From the NCBI GenBank assembly GCA_028285445.1, contig JANQPQ010000032.1, positions 1 through 64,000 on the forward strand: DNA of 64,000 nucleotides. Reading direction: 5' to 3'. This stretch comes from Cyclobacteriaceae bacterium. GTDB lineage: Bacteria > Bacteroidota > Bacteroidia > Cytophagales > Cyclobacteriaceae. Positions 27,698 through 36,983 of the stretch are shown piece after piece (position 1 is the first letter of the stretch; every line of letters starts with the position of its first letter). Position numbers and translations under genes: made by a program. The notes under the pieces were generated by a model. The model was not told the DNA's origin, ran no database searches, and saw nothing but the letters and a program-made list of their open reading frames with translations.

Positions 27698-28488
27698 ACC
27701 TCAGGTCCGAACTAATAAACCTTTGCATGGAAGTTATTGCATCGGAGACTTCTGTTGCACTTACTACATTGGAAATTGGCTGCATGTTTCGCATGGAAGA
27801 GGGAACATCGACTTTGCAGATTGCGAACGCCATTCATGAGAGAGGTAAAGGAGGGCAGTTGTTCTCACTGGAGTATGACCAATCACATATTGACGTATGC
27901 AAGGAGATACTATCCAGGGAGAGCCCCAATTTGCTGGAAATAATAGATTTTCGCCACGGCCATAGCCTCACCTCCCTGGCTGAGCTTTTGCCCCAGGTCG
28001 ATCAACTGGATTTTTGTTTTCTTGATGGAGGTGCTCATCCCGAGGTCTGCCTTCATGAGTTTGAGCTTTGTATTGATAAATTGAGCGCTAGCGGTATCAT
28101 CCTCATTGACGATGTACAGGCACTAGCGCCTTCCGAAAATTATCCCCTGCCTCGAGATTTTGGCAAGGGCACGCTTATCTGGCCTTATCTTATTATCCAG
28201 CAGTATTTAGCAAATAGACAAAAATACCGTCATGCCAATTCAATTGCTGGCGAGGAATCTTCTGTGCCAGACAGCCCTTTCGTCAACCACAATACACTAA
28301 ATGGCCCTTCCGGTGATTGGTCTTATCACGTATTCGGAGATACGCATAAGGTGCTGGCTTTTGGCCCAGCTCATTTGATAACACGCGTGGTAAGTAATTT
28401 CAAGAATTTGTCAAAAGAAGGCGGGCTAAGGGCGTTTTGGGGAACACAAAAGCTAGCCATTAAGTACCTGCTCGGTTACAAATCTTGA
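27694..28488 (+). CDS. Class I SAM-dependent methyltransferase (Methyltransf_24-like)
   Basis: This 264-residue protein has a recognisable SAM-binding first strand 'TLEIGCMFRMEEGTST' and an acidic second strand 'LFSLEYDQSHID'. It continues with 'FCFLDGGAHPEV' and 'GIILIDDV' in the arrangement of the Methyltransf_24 group (CmcI-like). It likely O-methylates a sugar or other part of the polysaccharide. It is coupled by a 4-base overlap to the DUF115 gene. Confidence 0.78.
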   Translation: MNLRSELINLCMEVIASETSVALTTLEIGCMFRMEEGTSTLQIANAIHERGKGGQLFSLEYDQSHIDVCKEILSRESPNLLEIIDFRHGHSLTSLAELLPQVDQLDFCFLDGGAHPEVCLHEFELCIDKLSASGIILIDDVQALAPSENYPLPRDFGKGTLIWPYLIIQQYLANRQKYRHANSIAGEESSVPDSPFVNHNTLNGPSGDWSYHVFGDTHKVLAFGPAHLITRVVSNFKNLSKEGGLRAFWGTQKLAIKYLLGYKS

Positions 28489-28494
28489 TTGTCA

Positions 28495-29391
28495 ATGCAA
28501 CAGCCGCTGGTTTCAATACTTATCAATAACTATAATTACGGCCGTTATCTGGAATCATGTGTTCAGTCTTGTCTTGATCAGACTTACCCCAATATTGAGA
28601 TTATTGTTTACGACGATGCCTCCACTGACAATTCATTGCAGGTACTTGAGCATTTCGGAGATTCCATTAAACTGATTACCAATTCTCAAAGCAAATACGA
28701 CTCCAACGCATTTAACCAGAGCAGGGCAATCAATGAGGCTTTTGCAGTAGCAAATGGCGAGATTGTTTGTCTTTTGGATAGTGACGATCTGTTTAAAAAA
28801 AACAAGGTGGCACGAATTGTTGCAGCATTCACACCAGAGGCAGTGTTGGTTCAACATCCTTTTGAGGAAGTTGATGAATCAGGCATTGCCACTGGCGTAA
28901 TTAGGCCGATGCTAAAGCGCGCGGAATTACCGGAGTATATTTTCAAAAGCAACAACTTGTTTCACCTTTTCACACAAACAAGTGGACTGAGTTTTTCCAG
29001 GGACTATCTTACTAAGATGTTGCCGATTGTTCCAGATAACTACGAGAAAGTGTGGGCTGACGTTAGGCTGAGCAGAAGCGCCATATTTCATGGGCAGGTA
29101 GTAACCATTCACGAGCCCCTGGCTTCATATCGCAAGCATGGCGCTAATGATTCTGATAAGACGTTTGATCCAAAATATAGAGAGCAATTGGTAGAGCAGG
29201 TCTATGCTGTTTTTAATGAGAAATGCAAAGAGTTCAAGCGGCCGGGAATTCAGTATAAAAAAAGCACTGATTCCGTAGTAAGGGCAAACATACTTAGTTT
29301 ATTTTGGGTATTGTTTAAATCGAATGACCACCTGAAATACCGCGTACGACTGGCTCTGGGGATCACGAAAAGGATGATTTTAGGCAGATAA
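28495..29391 (+). CDS. Family 2 glycosyltransferase
   Basis: This 298-residue GT-A transferase has 'SILINNYNYGRYLESCVQSC' at the N-terminus, 'YDDASTDNS' and the metal-binding 'LLDSDDLFK' (DSDD near residues 95-98). The ATG at 28495 is used; a TTG two codons earlier (28489), directly after the previous stop, is also possible. The stop overlaps the next start. It is cytoplasmic or membrane-peripheral; donor unknown. Confidence 0.87.
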   Translation: MQQPLVSILINNYNYGRYLESCVQSCLDQTYPNIEIIVYDDASTDNSLQVLEHFGDSIKLITNSQSKYDSNAFNQSRAINEAFAVANGEIVCLLDSDDLFKKNKVARIVAAFTPEAVLVQHPFEEVDESGIATGVIRPMLKRAELPEYIFKSNNLFHLFTQTSGLSFSRDYLTKMLPIVPDNYEKVWADVRLSRSAIFHGQVVTIHEPLASYRKHGANDSDKTFDPKYREQLVEQVYAVFNEKCKEFKRPGIQYKKSTDSVVRANILSLFWVLFKSNDHLKYRVRLALGITKRMILGR

Positions 29392-30668
29392 TGCAGCAGT
29401 CAAAATCCTCTATAGAAAATACAGTTGCCTATAAAAGCAGAAACTTATTTAGGATTTGGATACGAAAGCAATTCAGCAAAGTGTTCAAATTTATTAGTTA
29501 CAGGCTGCAAGCTAAACACGCCAATGCAAAAGTTCTGGTAGTCAGCTCAAGTCGCAACAAAGCGGAGGCCGCGGAACTGTTGAATAAGGTTGCCTGGGGG
29601 TTGCCATACAGTGAGCGGTTAACCATAGACTTTAGCGCCACTAACGAAAAGGTCAGCCCTGACTCTCTTCCTGTAAGTCAAAGGGATTACATGAAAGCCC
29701 TTCCCTCTCATATCAATTTCATAATCAATAAGAAGGTAAACCTTCGGAATTATGATCGGTTGCTTATCGATAACTACAGGAAGTTCTTCAATCCCAGGTA
29801 TTTATTGAACTTCCGAAAAATTGATATCGTTGATAAGAACTTCTACTCTGAGGTGGAATCAGCGTTCTGGCAAAACGGATTTGACAGTATATTCAGCAAA
29901 TCAGAGCTGGCAAAAACAATAGAACTCTCTGCAGAGAACTTCCTAAGCCTTTCGCAAAAGCATACCGATACTAAATTTTCTTATTGCTTCGTTTCCGGGC
30001 CATCTTTTGACCAGTACGGAGACTTCCTATATAAACCCGGCTCTCTTAAGGTAGTCTGCAACAGCATAGTAAAGAACGATAAGTTTCTGGAGCACATCAA
30101 TGGGCCGGATATAGTTACCTTTGCCGATCCTGTTTTCCACTTTAGTTCTTGCCAGTATGCTGCTATTTTCCGTGACCACTTACTCTCGGTGGTAGAAAAA
30201 TACAATCCTGCAGTGATAGTGCCTCTGCCCACTGTGCCATTATTGGCAGCACATTATCCGCACCTCCGAAACAATTTAATTGGCATGGATCATCTGGCTG
30301 CTTTAAACTTTCCCACCACTGGGGCCATGGCAAGCAAACCAAGTGGAAATATCCTCACCCAATATATGTTACCGGTAGCATCTACACTGTCGGATGTTGT
30401 CTACATTATTGGGGCAGATGGACGAAAAAAAGATGAAAAGTATTTCTGGAAACACTCCAAATCAGCCCAATTTGATGACGAAGTCATGAAGACTGCCTTT
30501 GAGGCCCATCCCTCATTTTTTCGCGACAGAGTGTATGCTGACTACTACGACAACCATTGCCAATTCCTGGAGGAGTTGATTCGATTTGGCGAGGAGAAAG
30601 GTAAAAGATATGTATCTTTGACCAACTCCCACATACCGGCCCTTTCAAGCCGGCATGCCGCTGATTAG
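29391..30668 (+). CDS. DUF115/sialyltransferase-like protein of unknown specificity
   Basis: This 425-residue protein is not securely assigned. A central segment reads 'FVSGPSFDQYGDFLYKPGS' then 'VVCNSIVKND' and 'VTFADPVFHF', the same order (GPS loop, N-S strand, D-P strand) seen in DUF115 and GT42 sialyltransferases. Near the C-terminus 'VYIIGADGRKKDEKYFW' resembles their 'GxDG' segment. An N-terminal basic region of about 50 residues may bind membrane. It may transfer a CMP-activated sugar. It lies between a GT2 gene and an FkbM methyltransferase gene. Confidence 0.65.
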   Translation: MQQSKSSIENTVAYKSRNLFRIWIRKQFSKVFKFISYRLQAKHANAKVLVVSSSRNKAEAAELLNKVAWGLPYSERLTIDFSATNEKVSPDSLPVSQRDYMKALPSHINFIINKKVNLRNYDRLLIDNYRKFFNPRYLLNFRKIDIVDKNFYSEVESAFWQNGFDSIFSKSELAKTIELSAENFLSLSQKHTDTKFSYCFVSGPSFDQYGDFLYKPGSLKVVCNSIVKNDKFLEHINGPDIVTFADPVFHFSSCQYAAIFRDHLLSVVEKYNPAVIVPLPTVPLLAAHYPHLRNNLIGMDHLAALNFPTTGAMASKPSGNILTQYMLPVASTLSDVVYIIGADGRKKDEKYFWKHSKSAQFDDEVMKTAFEAHPSFFRDRVYADYYDNHCQFLEELIRFGEEKGKRYVSLTNSHIPALSSRHAAD

Positions 30669-30670
30669 CA

Positions 30671-31396
30671 ATGATTAGATCGATAAGAAACTCCCTTAGA
30701 GATTGGCTTATAAGAAAAGGCCGGAGAGGAAGGTTTGCCAGGGTTGCGTTGGCAACAGAATCTGCATTATACCGAATTGGTAGCAGAGAACTGGAAATAA
30801 ACACCATCATAGATATTGGCGCCTCCGATGGCCGGTGGACCGGGATGGCGTTGCAACACCTACCACACGCCAGCGCGTTTCTAGTTGAGGCTCAGCAACC
30901 TCATGAGAAAGAACTAAAAAACTTTGTAAAGAAATATCCACAAGCAGAATATATCATTTCGGCTGCCGGCAGGGAAAAAGGCCATGTCAGCTTTGAAGGT
31001 GAGGATTTGTTTGGAGGTAAGGTCATTGAGGGTGAGGTTAACGGCCAAACATCACAAGTGCCTGTAGACTCAATAGATAACTGGGTATCCTCAAAGAATC
31101 TGACCCCACCATTCTTAATAAAGCTCGATACGCACGGTTACGAAGTACCTATTTTGGAAGGAGCCACTTCAGCCTTAAAGGAAACCAATTTGCTGGTAAT
31201 TGAATGCTATAACTTCCAGATTGGTGAAGACAGTCTTCTGTTCCACCAGATGGTTGATTATATGGATTCAATTGGTTTCAGGTGTATTGACATTTCCGAA
31301 CCATTATTTCGGGAAAAGGATTTATCATTTTGGCAAATAGATCTATTCTTTGTTCGAGCAAACCGCAAGGAATTCGATTACAACTCATATGTCTAA
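30671..31396 (+). CDS. FkbM-family methyltransferase
   Basis: This 241-residue SAM-dependent methyltransferase has 'TIIDIGASDGRWT' as the SAM loop, 'LVEAQQPHEKEL' as the acidic second strand and 'LIKLDTHGYEVPILEGA', the FkbM hallmark. FkbM proteins O-methylate sugars in polyketides and polysaccharides. It overlaps the following glycosyltransferase start by 8 bases. Confidence 0.88.
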   Translation: MIRSIRNSLRDWLIRKGRRGRFARVALATESALYRIGSRELEINTIIDIGASDGRWTGMALQHLPHASAFLVEAQQPHEKELKNFVKKYPQAEYIISAAGREKGHVSFEGEDLFGGKVIEGEVNGQTSQVPVDSIDNWVSSKNLTPPFLIKLDTHGYEVPILEGATSALKETNLLVIECYNFQIGEDSLLFHQMVDYMDSIGFRCIDISEPLFREKDLSFWQIDLFFVRANRKEFDYNSYV

Positions 31397-32219
31397 GCGC
31401 CTTGTATTTACCATAATCACTCCTTGCTATAATTCTGGCCGCTACATAGAAGAAACCGCGCGTTCAGTCCTGGACCAGCAAGCCGTTAGAAACGGTCAGG
31501 TCGAGCTACAATATATTATTTGCGATGGGGGTTCTAGTGATAATACGCTGGAGATTTTGGAGAGCTTCAACGACCCTCGCATGACAATAATTTCAGGCAA
31601 GGATGAGGGCATGTACGATGCATTAGTGAGTGGCTTTGCACAGGCCACTGGCGACATATGCGCCTATCTTAACGCAGGTGATTTTTATAGCCCGCAAGCG
31701 CTCGGAGTCGTTGCCGATGTGATGCAAGATGATTCTATACAGTGGTTAACCGGTATCAATTTCTATTATAATGATAAATCGCAGGTTGTGGCTACAAAAC
31801 TACCCTATCGCTACACCAAAGCTAATATTATGAGTGGAAGGCACGGTCGATTGTTGCCACACATCCAGCAAGAATCAACATTTTGGAAAGCCGAACTAAT
31901 GAAGAGCCTTGATATAGAAAGGCTGCGAAGCTTTAAATTAGCTGGAGATTCTTTTCTTTGGTGGTCATTCGCAAAACAAAAAGCTAACCTCTATATTGTT
32001 GAATCTTACCTCGGGGGATTTCGTGTTCACAATAATCAACTGTCCAGCCAGGTAAAAGACTATGATCTGGAAGTAAAGTCATTCGCCACGCCATCAATAC
32101 TATCATATCCTCACGCGCTTTTCTGTAAATTTATGTGGCATCTCCCCAGTAAACTCAAAAAACTTCTCAATCCACGACATTTGCTTAGATACAATTTTGA
32201 CAACGAAAAATGGGAGTAG
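31389..32219 (+). CDS. Family 2 glycosyltransferase
   Basis: This 276-residue GT-A transferase has 'FTIITPCYNSGRYIEETARS', 'ICDGGSSDNT' (44-53) and 'AYLNAGDFY' (NAGD near 95-98) in place of DxD, a substitution common in the WcaA/WfgS-like group. 'KDEGMYDAL' is typical of that group. The ATG at 31389 was preferred to 31350, which would overlap FkbM by 47 bases. It probably works next to the similar gene at 32235. Confidence 0.87.
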   Translation: MSKRLVFTIITPCYNSGRYIEETARSVLDQQAVRNGQVELQYIICDGGSSDNTLEILESFNDPRMTIISGKDEGMYDALVSGFAQATGDICAYLNAGDFYSPQALGVVADVMQDDSIQWLTGINFYYNDKSQVVATKLPYRYTKANIMSGRHGRLLPHIQQESTFWKAELMKSLDIERLRSFKLAGDSFLWWSFAKQKANLYIVESYLGGFRVHNNQLSSQVKDYDLEVKSFATPSILSYPHALFCKFMWHLPSKLKKLLNPRHLLRYNFDNEKWE

Positions 32220-32234
32220 AGAATCGAGAAGCCA

Positions 32235-33095
32235 ATGAACGAGACTCCACATATTACAATTGTCACTGCCTCATACAACTGTGAGAACTTCATAGAAGAG
32301 AGTATTTGTAGTGTATTAGATCAAACCTATCCAAAGACGCAATATATAATTATTGATGGTGGTTCTACAGACGGCACGGTAGGCATATTAGAGCGATATA
32401 GGTCCAGTATTGATGTGGTTGTTTCCGAAAGAGACGAGGGGATATATGACGCCTGGAATAAAGCAATTAGGCTGGCAAAAGGTGACTGGATCTGCTTTAT
32501 AGGAGCTGACGATTTCTTTTCGAGAAATACGGTCTTGGAAGAGGTTGCTGCTCAATTAATAACTGCCGAGGAAAAAGGTCTAAGATACGCCTACGGCAGG
32601 GTTAACCTAATTAACCCTGGCAGCAAGGAGTCAATTGAACTGCTCGGAGATGACTGGAATGTTGTTGCCAAGGGTATCAGAAAAAATATGTGCCTGGCGC
32701 ATTGCGGCTCCTTTCATCACAAAAGTCTCTTTGAAGACCACGGACATTTTGATAGCAAATTCAAAATTGCCGGAGACTACGAGTTTTTGCTACGGGAATT
32801 TAGTGATGCAGGTAGAAAAGGATTCTTCATGGGCGACCTCACCGTGGTGCAAATGAGAGGCGGAGGTATCAGTGGAGACCTTGAAACCAGGTTAACGCTT
32901 GCCAAAGAATGCCAGGCAGCAAGAAAGAAACATGGTATCACCGAGTTTTCATTCGAGCTGTTTTTCTGGTTAGCACGAATTAGAGTTATGTTGATTTTGG
33001 GTAAGTTGATAGGAAGAAAGGCGATGTGGTGGCTGGCAGACACCTACCGGTGGCTGCGTGGCAAGAGAAATCGTTGGCAAACTTCAACTCATTAG
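32235..33095 (+). CDS. Family 2 glycosyltransferase
   Basis: This 286-residue GT-A transferase, related to its upstream neighbour, has 'ITIVTASYNCENFIEESICS', 'IIDGGSTDGT', 'ERDEGIYDAWNKAI' and 'FIGADDFF' as the acidic metal motif. The C-terminus has a short hydrophobic stretch near residues 240-255 that may associate with the membrane. The resemblance of 'DEGIYDA' here to 'DEGMYDA' upstream suggests an old duplication. Confidence 0.87.
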   Translation: MNETPHITIVTASYNCENFIEESICSVLDQTYPKTQYIIIDGGSTDGTVGILERYRSSIDVVVSERDEGIYDAWNKAIRLAKGDWICFIGADDFFSRNTVLEEVAAQLITAEEKGLRYAYGRVNLINPGSKESIELLGDDWNVVAKGIRKNMCLAHCGSFHHKSLFEDHGHFDSKFKIAGDYEFLLREFSDAGRKGFFMGDLTVVQMRGGGISGDLETRLTLAKECQAARKKHGITEFSFELFFWLARIRVMLILGKLIGRKAMWWLADTYRWLRGKRNRWQTSTH

Positions 33096-33098
33096 GTA

Positions 33099-34448
33099 AT
33101 GCATATCGAGGGAATAAGTTGGGTAGTACTGCCACTGGCGCTTTTTCTCTTCTTTTACAATAGTAGGTACCTGCTGTATATGGCGGTATTCTTCATCCCC
33201 TTCACAGGTACCGCCGCTTTTTTTATAAATGGCCCGGAAGGTCAGGGTGTGCCAATTTCACTGGTATTAGTCACGTTTTTTATTGTTCGCCTGGCCATAA
33301 ACTGGATATTAAAGTTAAAGCTGGAAATAAGCCCCAAGGTGCTTTTGCTATTTCTAATCCTGGTGCTGGTGGTTGGTGGTAGTTTAGTAATGCCGGTATT
33401 GCTGGAAGGCGAGGAGGTAATATTAGACAGATACAGTGCCACGGTAATGTACGCAACTGAGGCAGATCTCCAATTTCGGTTCCAGTACGTTACCCAATTC
33501 TTTTATTTCTTAATAGGGTGCGCCTTTTCCATATCGCTAGGAATGAAGCTGAAAAATCACATCGATTTGGAGAAGTGCATCAGGATTTACATGATTTCTA
33601 CTGTGGTGGTTTTGGTTTTAGGCTTTTGGCAACTGGCCGATTACTACTTGGGTATACCTTATCCCCGAGAAATATTCAACCACTTAGGTTTTAAAGGCTC
33701 CACCTTGTTTTTGGGTGGAAGGCCCCGTATCTATTCCGTGGCCCTGGAGCCATCGGTAATGGCCATGCATTTACTTACAGCCATACCTTTCTTTTTTTGG
33801 GCAGCATACTTTAAGGTGAAAGTATTTCGATTTATGGATATGCGGATTCTCACTGCCTTGCTATTGGTGCTCTTACTCCTCTCATTCTCAGCTTCCGGAT
33901 TCGTAGGTATAGCCGTGTTATTCATCCTTTACTTGCTCTATGTATATGGTGCTAACCGTATAAGACGGGGTTACATCCTGGCAACTTTGCTTATAGTTAT
34001 GATTGCCTTAGTAATGATTCCTCAGTTTTTTATGTTATCTATCGAGAAGCTACAGACCTTTTCCGGGGTTGAAAGACTAACCACACTTAGACTAGGATGG
34101 GAATATTTTTCAAAGTACCCGCTCTTAGGTATAGGGTGGGGGGTCTTTCCAACCTATGATCTTTTACTCTCCTTACTGGTTGGTGCTGGTATATTGGGCA
34201 CCATAAGCTTTGTGGGATTGGTGCTTTACTTATTAACAAGAATGGTGGCTAAGAAAGCGAGTACTTCTGAAAGTAAATTTTTGAAAACAGCATTAATTCA
34301 TTCATTCTTAATAAATCTTGTGGTTGCCCAGGTCTCGGGGTTCAATTACTACAACCAAATATTTTGGTTTGTTTTGGGGTTGGGAGTAGCGATTATAGCT
34401 ATAAATTTGCCGGATCGTCAAGTTCAAGCAGATCCACAAAATGACTAA
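33099..34448 (+). CDS. Wzy/O-antigen ligase-like membrane protein (first copy)
   Basis: This 449-residue protein with about 11 or 12 membrane helices has the topology of O-antigen polymerases and ligases. A large periplasmic loop lies near residues 105-135, and a 'RLGWEYFSKYPLLGIGWGVF' segment (residues about 330-350) is the Wzy_C-like region (the 'GxGxG' stretch before the last helices). It should polymerise repeat units or ligate the chain. It ends with an 8-base overlap onto the next gene. Confidence 0.8.
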   Translation: MHIEGISWVVLPLALFLFFYNSRYLLYMAVFFIPFTGTAAFFINGPEGQGVPISLVLVTFFIVRLAINWILKLKLEISPKVLLLFLILVLVVGGSLVMPVLLEGEEVILDRYSATVMYATEADLQFRFQYVTQFFYFLIGCAFSISLGMKLKNHIDLEKCIRIYMISTVVVLVLGFWQLADYYLGIPYPREIFNHLGFKGSTLFLGGRPRIYSVALEPSVMAMHLLTAIPFFFWAAYFKVKVFRFMDMRILTALLLVLLLLSFSASGFVGIAVLFILYLLYVYGANRIRRGYILATLLIVMIALVMIPQFFMLSIEKLQTFSGVERLTTLRLGWEYFSKYPLLGIGWGVFPTYDLLLSLLVGAGILGTISFVGLVLYLLTRMVAKKASTSESKFLKTALIHSFLINLVVAQVSGFNYYNQIFWFVLGLGVAIIAINLPDRQVQADPQND

Positions 34449-35289
34449 GTTTTCCTTAGTAGTGCCAACTTTGGGCCGAACGAATGAGTTGGCGGATTTC
34501 CTTAACTCCCTTGTTAACCAGAGTTTTGACGATTTTGAGGTCCTTATTGTGGATCAAAACCAGAGCGACTTACTGGATGAGATAGTTTCCGGCTTTGACA
34601 AGCTGAGGATAACCCACATACGACAGGAGGAGAAAGGAGCTTCGAAAGCTAGGAACGCCGGGCTGGCCAGGGCTCAAGGCGAGATCGTTACTTTTCCAGA
34701 TGACGATTGCGAGTACCCGCCGGATTTGTTGGAAAGAGTTGCAGCCACCTTCGAAGCTAAACCAGAGTTGGATGCTATCACCGTAAATTCTAAAGATATC
34801 TACCAGGGGGGGAGCATTGGCAGGCTAAGCAAAAGATCTGGCGAGGTTAGTAAAATTAACATTCTGAGTCGGCTGGTAGAGTTTACAATTTTTGTGCGAA
34901 GAGATGCCGTTGGTCAACATCGGTTTAACGAAAATCTGGGCCCCGGTGCCGTTACCAATCTATGGTGCGACGAAGGGCCTGACTTTTTGCTGGCATTGAT
35001 CTACGAGGGAAAGCGAATTGGGTATTTTGCAGATATCGTTATCCATCATCCGAATCAAAAAAAGGTGTTTAATGAGAAATCTTTTCTGCGGTCATACAAC
35101 TATGGCCTTGCCAGAGGGTATTTCTTGAAAAAACACAATTATCCAATTTGGTATGTGTTATATGTTTGGGGCAAATATGTTGTGGGAAGCACAATTGCTA
35201 TTGTATTTTTGCAACCGAAAAAAGCCAAGTTCTACCTTAGAGGCTTAAGCGGCCGAATCAAGGGGTATTACAAGAAAATCAATGATTGA
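34441..35289 (+). CDS. Family 2 glycosyltransferase
   Basis: This 282-residue GT-A transferase has 'SLVVPTLGRTNELADFLNSL' at residues 5-24, 'LIVDQNQSD', 'GASKARNAGL' and 'FPDDDCEYP' (DDD at 87-89). A C-terminal hydrophobic stretch near 240-258 may anchor it to the membrane. It overlaps the polymerase gene before it and the methyltransferase gene after it by 8 bases each. Confidence 0.87.
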   Translation: MTKFSLVVPTLGRTNELADFLNSLVNQSFDDFEVLIVDQNQSDLLDEIVSGFDKLRITHIRQEEKGASKARNAGLARAQGEIVTFPDDDCEYPPDLLERVAATFEAKPELDAITVNSKDIYQGGSIGRLSKRSGEVSKINILSRLVEFTIFVRRDAVGQHRFNENLGPGAVTNLWCDEGPDFLLALIYEGKRIGYFADIVIHHPNQKKVFNEKSFLRSYNYGLARGYFLKKHNYPIWYVLYVWGKYVVGSTIAIVFLQPKKAKFYLRGLSGRIKGYYKKIND

Positions 35290-35983
35290 CAGGAGTCTAA
35301 ATTACGGTAGACATATAATTCGCGATTATCTAATCAGAGAAGATTTTGCCAGTATTCTCGACGTAGGAGCGGGTGAAGGTTCGGATTTGCTAATTGCCAA
35401 AGGGGCTAAACCCAATGCCAAATTGTATGCAATTGAGTGTTATCCGGAATCGGTGCAAAAGCTCGAAGAACGTGACATAGAAGTTACTTCCTTAAATATA
35501 GAAACTGAAAAATTGCCTTTTTCTGATGAGAGCCTTGATGTAATTATGGGTAATCAGATCTTTGAGCATGTGAAGGAGGTTTATTGGATTTTTCATGAAA
35601 TTTCAAGAGTGCTTAAAGTGGGAGGTAAGCTGATTATTGGTGTGCCAAACCTGGCATCTCTACACAACAGGCTGCTATTGTCTCTGGGCAAGCAACCGAC
35701 CTCAATCAAAACGAATAGCGCTCACGTAAGAGGTTACACCAAAGGAGATATTTTGACCTTCCTTGATTCGGGATTTCCAGGTGGTTACAAACTGAAAAGA
35801 TTCAAAGGCAGCAACTTCTATCCATTTCCGTCTTTCGTAGCCCGGCCAATGGCCGTGTTGCTTCCATCTATGGCCTGGAGTATTTTTCTCCTAATGGAGA
35901 AGACGAAAGAATATGACAATAGTGGATTCATTGAATACCCAATCAAAGAAGGGCTGCAAACAAATTTCTTCGTCGGGCCTTAA
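35282..35983 (+). CDS. Class I SAM-dependent methyltransferase
   Basis: This 233-residue methyltransferase of the Methyltransf_11 type has the SAM loop 'ILDVGAGEGSDLL', 'YAIECYPESVQKL', 'LPFSDESLDVIMGNQIFEHV' and 'LKVGGKLIIGVPN'. Its target is probably a sugar or lipid intermediate in the same operon. The next gene, an envelope protein, follows within 11 bases. Confidence 0.87.
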   Translation: MIDRSLNYGRHIIRDYLIREDFASILDVGAGEGSDLLIAKGAKPNAKLYAIECYPESVQKLEERDIEVTSLNIETEKLPFSDESLDVIMGNQIFEHVKEVYWIFHEISRVLKVGGKLIIGVPNLASLHNRLLLSLGKQPTSIKTNSAHVRGYTKGDILTFLDSGFPGGYKLKRFKGSNFYPFPSFVARPMAVLLPSMAWSIFLLMEKTKEYDNSGFIEYPIKEGLQTNFFVGP

Positions 35984-35993
35984 GATCAATCAG

Positions 35994-36983
35994 TTGACGA
36001 AAGGCATACCTACCATCTTTCTTACTTTGTTGGCTAGCTTGCAGTTAGCTGTTGCAGAGAGCTATCAATTCCAGATAGATGTGGGAAGCATGCAAAAAGA
36101 TTACCTCAAAGTAATCTACAACACAGGAAGTAATACCGCCGATCAGGTGTTTTCAATATTTTTCGATGGCCCAACACCGGTAAAAACCTATCAATTTGAA
36201 TCGAAAGAAGAAATAACCAACGTAAGGCTGCTTTGGCATGAGGAGAACGAGCTCACCATTAGATTCATACAGGTAATCTCTCAAAATGATACCCTGCACT
36301 GGGACGCGGCTAGCGTGCTGTCCAATTTCTTGTACAATTGGCTTATACCCGAGAAGACCATCAATGATGGGGTACTATTTCTTCGTAGCTCTCCTGCCAA
36401 AGATGGCGCTTTCCCCTTTATGGCATTCAATAATGTGGGTATTAAAACATTGGGCACTTTTTACAATCCAGGGAAATTCAAACATTCCAAACTGGTAATA
36501 ACTGCCTTTGTTGAGTCGCTAACACCGATCAATATATTTACGGGACTGGAATTCGAGGAAGAGCCTACAGAGCTGTCAGCTGCCGGTGTATTAATGCCGG
36601 GTTCCTGGCAGCAATTGGAATTACCAACACTTGTTGATACCAGCTTTGAAGCGTTAAGAATAGTGATGTACTCCAAAGAGCCGGGAGAAATTAATATTAG
36701 TGAAATTGTATTAGACGGCCAGGAGTTGAATAAGCAGTGGAATGCCCGTGATATTGATCAGAATTTTGAAGGTTATGGCTACAAGGCAAAGACCCGAACG
36801 ATGAACTCTATCACCTACAGCATTGAAACTGTACTGGATATTCGGGTTAAGAATCCGCTAAAGCCTACCATTGAAGAACGCCTCATAAAGGTGGGCCTGC
36901 TGCTACTCTTCATAGTTTCCGCAGGATTTTTTCTGTTTTATAACAAGGCCATATTGGCTAGAATTAGCTTATCAGGCAAATGA
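35994..36983 (+). CDS. Membrane-anchored envelope protein of unknown function
   Basis: I do not recognise this protein. With a TTG start at 35994 it has 329 residues: a clean signal peptide ('GIPTIFLTLLASLQLAVAES'), a mostly beta-strand extracytoplasmic part of about 270 residues, and one membrane helix near the C-terminus ('VGLLLLFIVSAGFFLFY') with a short basic tail. The only in-frame ATG (35913) would overlap the methyltransferase by 71 bases and put 27 polar residues before the signal. It may be a periplasmic accessory of polymer assembly. Its end overlaps the next glycosyltransferase by 4 bases. Confidence 0.7.
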   Translation: MTKGIPTIFLTLLASLQLAVAESYQFQIDVGSMQKDYLKVIYNTGSNTADQVFSIFFDGPTPVKTYQFESKEEITNVRLLWHEENELTIRFIQVISQNDTLHWDAASVLSNFLYNWLIPEKTINDGVLFLRSSPAKDGAFPFMAFNNVGIKTLGTFYNPGKFKHSKLVITAFVESLTPINIFTGLEFEEEPTELSAAGVLMPGSWQQLELPTLVDTSFEALRIVMYSKEPGEINISEIVLDGQELNKQWNARDIDQNFEGYGYKAKTRTMNSITYSIETVLDIRVKNPLKPTIEERLIKVGLLLLFIVSAGFFLFYNKAILARISLSGK

